Shown piece after piece: positions 62,846 through 64,000 of a DNA stretch of 64,000 nt. A program made the position numbers and the translations under genes. The first letter of the stretch is position 1. Every line of letters starts with the position of its first letter. This stretch comes from Homarus americanus (lineage: Eukaryota > Arthropoda > Malacostraca > Decapoda > Nephropidae): positions 1-64,000 of the forward strand of contig NW_024756803.1 in assembly GCF_018991925.1 (NCBI RefSeq). Direction: 5' to 3'. The notes below the pieces were generated by a model. The model was not told the origin of the DNA, made no database searches, and saw only the letters and a program-made list of their open reading frames with translations.

Positions 62846-63070
62846 CAGTGGTGTTCTGAGTGTCAGGAGGTGTACCTGAGTGTCACACGAATACCTGGAG
62901 CATTCAGAGGAGTACCTTTGTGCATCAGGAGGTGTACCTGGGAGTGTCAGAGGTGAACCTGGGAGTGTCAGGGGTGTACCTTGGGAGTGTCATTGTTGTA
63001 CCTGGGAGGCCAGAGGTGCGGCCCTGGAGCCTGAGGTGTACCTGCCAGTGTCAGAGGTGCACCTGGCAGT
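62845..63070 (+). repeat. G block, copy 4 (left part missing)
   Basis: GACAGTGGTGTTC near 62,845, CACACGAATACCTGG near 62,884, a C signature near 62,915, GTCATTGTTGTACCTGGG near 62,987, and GTACCTGCCAGTGTCAGAGG near 63,029. The D signature and upstream part found in copies 1-3 are absent, replaced by the non-repeat island. Confidence 0.75.
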
Positions 63071-64000
63071 GTCGAGGTGCACTGCCAGTGTCTGAGGTGT
63101 ACCTGGCAGCAAGTTAGAGGCTCACCTGGGAGTGTCAGGAGTGTGCACCTGCCAGTGTCAGAGTGCACCTGGGCAGCAAGGGAGGTGTACCTGGGAGTGT
63201 CTGGAGGTGTACCTGGGATTGTCAGGAGGTGTACCTGGGAGTGTCAGAGGTGCACCTGTGAGTGTCAGAGGAGCACTTGGGTGTGTCAGAGGTGCACCTG
63301 GGAGGTCAGGGTGTACCTAGGAGTGTCAGAGGTGCACCTGGGAGTGTCTGAGGTACCTGGGAGTGTCAGTGGTGTACCTGGGAGGCTCATGGTGTACCTG
63401 GGAGGCCAGAGGTGTACCTGGGAGTGTCAGGAGGTGTACCCTGGGAGTGTCAGGTGTACCCTGGGAGTGTCAGGAGGTGTACCTGGGAGTCTGGAGGTAC
63501 CTGGGAGTGTCTGAGGTGCCACCTGGGAGTGTCAGGAGCACCCAGTGTCAGGAGGTGAACCTGGGAGTGTCAGGGGCCATCTGGGAGTGTCGGAGGTGTA
63601 CCTGGGAGTGTTGGAGGTACCTGAGTGTCTGGAGGTGTACCCGGGGAGTGTCGTGGAGGTGATGTACCTGAGAGTGTGAGGGGTGTATTCTTGGGGAGCA
63701 TCAGGGGTGTACCTGGGAGGTCAGAGTTGTACCTGGGAGTGTCTGAGGTGTACCTGGGAGTGTTCAGAGGGTGTACCTGGGGAGTGTCTGAGGTGCACCT
63801 GGGAGTGCCGAGGTGTACCTGGGAGTGACAGGTGTTCCTCATGCCAGAGGTGTACCTGGGAGGTCAGGACGAGCACCCGGGGAGCTAATTCCTCAGAGTG
63901 AGTAATCTTTGTGTGTCAGAGGTGAACCTGGAGTGTCAGGGGTATACCCGAAGTGTCATTGTTAAAAATCTGGAGTGTCAGAGGTGCATGGGAGCATCGG
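63070..64000 (+). repeat. Ordinary repeat to window edge
   Basis: Ordinary 21-bp units continue to the last base. A C cassette lies near 63,907 and a CATTGTTA-type unit near 63,955. The array is still in progress at 64,000, so it extends beyond the window. Confidence 0.85.

Larger units (their letters stand above)
1..64000 (+). repeat. Continuous 21-bp satellite/minisatellite array
   Basis: The whole window is built from head-to-tail copies of a 21-bp unit: core GGTGTACCTGGGAGTGTC plus a three-base linker. The unit is about 57% GC with 9 G and 3 C on the top strand, so G/C skew is strong and constant. I saw no inverted copies and no array end. Common unit variants are CACCTG for TACCTG, GGAGGTC or GGAGGCC for GGAGTGTC, and loss of TG in GGTGTACC, which creates GGTACC. 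In-phase translation gives heptads such as VSEVYLG, CQRCTWE and VRGVPGS, but phase is lost every few hundred bases in most regions. This is non-coding satellite DNA by structure. Family and chromosomal location are not recognisable to me. Confidence 0.97.

Noticed and set aside
1..64000. CRISPR array
   Set aside because: A 21-bp period with no separate unique spacers; only three variable bases per unit. Nothing resembling cas genes.
1..64000. Telomeric repeat or immunoglobulin switch region
   Set aside because: No TTAGGG-type runs. Although G-rich and tandem, the unit lacks the GAGCT/GGGGT pentamers of known switch regions, and no constant-region exons are present.
1..64000. Mobile element or virus insertions
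   Set aside because: I saw no terminal repeats, target duplications, reverse-transcriptase or transposase motifs on either strand. The only non-repeat stretch (62,736-62,845) is too short to identify.
1..64000. A multi-gene biological system (defence, biosynthesis, secretion)
   Set aside because: No recognisable gene of any kind is present. The interest here lies in the satellite architecture, not in encoded proteins.

Overview
This 64 kb window is one continuous tandem-repeat array with no flanking unique DNA at either end. The base unit is 21 bp: an 18-base core, GGTGTACCTGGGAGTGTC, followed by a variable three-base linker (mostly AGA or TGA; also AGC, AGT, GGA, AGG, ATA, ATT). At 21 bp per unit the window would hold roughly 3,000 units. 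All copies I read lie in the same orientation, with the G-rich strand on top. I found no credible protein gene, tRNA, rRNA, CRISPR array, transposon or promoter. The many long open frames are a by-product of a 21-base period (7 codons) whose consensus is stop-free in five of six frames.

The DNA is almost certainly eukaryotic satellite or minisatellite sequence, probably from a vertebrate. The reasons are the array size, the nested higher-order structure, and variant pairs that look like decay of methylated CpG (TCGGAGG/TCAGAGG, AGCGG/AGTGG, GGCGTACC/GGTGTACC). I do not recognise the satellite family and cannot name the species.

Layout. 1-8 kb: noisy base repeat. 8-14.3 kb: base repeat with recurring B (ACCTGGGATTATTAGAGG) and D (TCTGGGGTGTCCCTGGGAG) signatures. 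14.3-17.7 kb: a domain taken over by a shortened CCTGGGGTG variant and GTGTGCC. 17.7-18.8 kb: a tandem pair of a roughly 588-bp higher-order repeat (HOR-A), with further pairs at 34.4-35.3 and 41.3-42.0 kb. 18.8-27.8 kb: mixed, rich in short indels. 27.8-32.2 kb: rich in F (GGTGTATCTTGAAGTGTC). 32.2-42 kb: mixed HOR-A, B and B'. 42.2-43.2 kb: three tandem copies of a roughly 430-460-bp repeat (HOR-H). 43.2-44.6 kb: an unusually clean stretch where the 21-bp phase is nearly unbroken. 44.7-47 kb: HOR-A and F+B composites. 47-64 kb: dominated by a C cassette (GAGTACCTTTGTGTGTCAG) and a composite C-E-C block, with segments duplicated 4-6 kb apart. About 105 bp near 62.74-62.84 kb is the only clearly non-repeat stretch.

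The array shows at least three levels of order: 21 bp; HORs of 147 bp, about 430-460 bp and about 580-590 bp; and blocks recurring at about 4-6 kb. Much of the fine-scale irregularity looks like long-read consensus error (for example TAATCTGGG, CAATCTGGG or AAAATCTGGG where TACCTGGG is expected). Exact unit lengths and every apparent frameshift should therefore be treated with caution.
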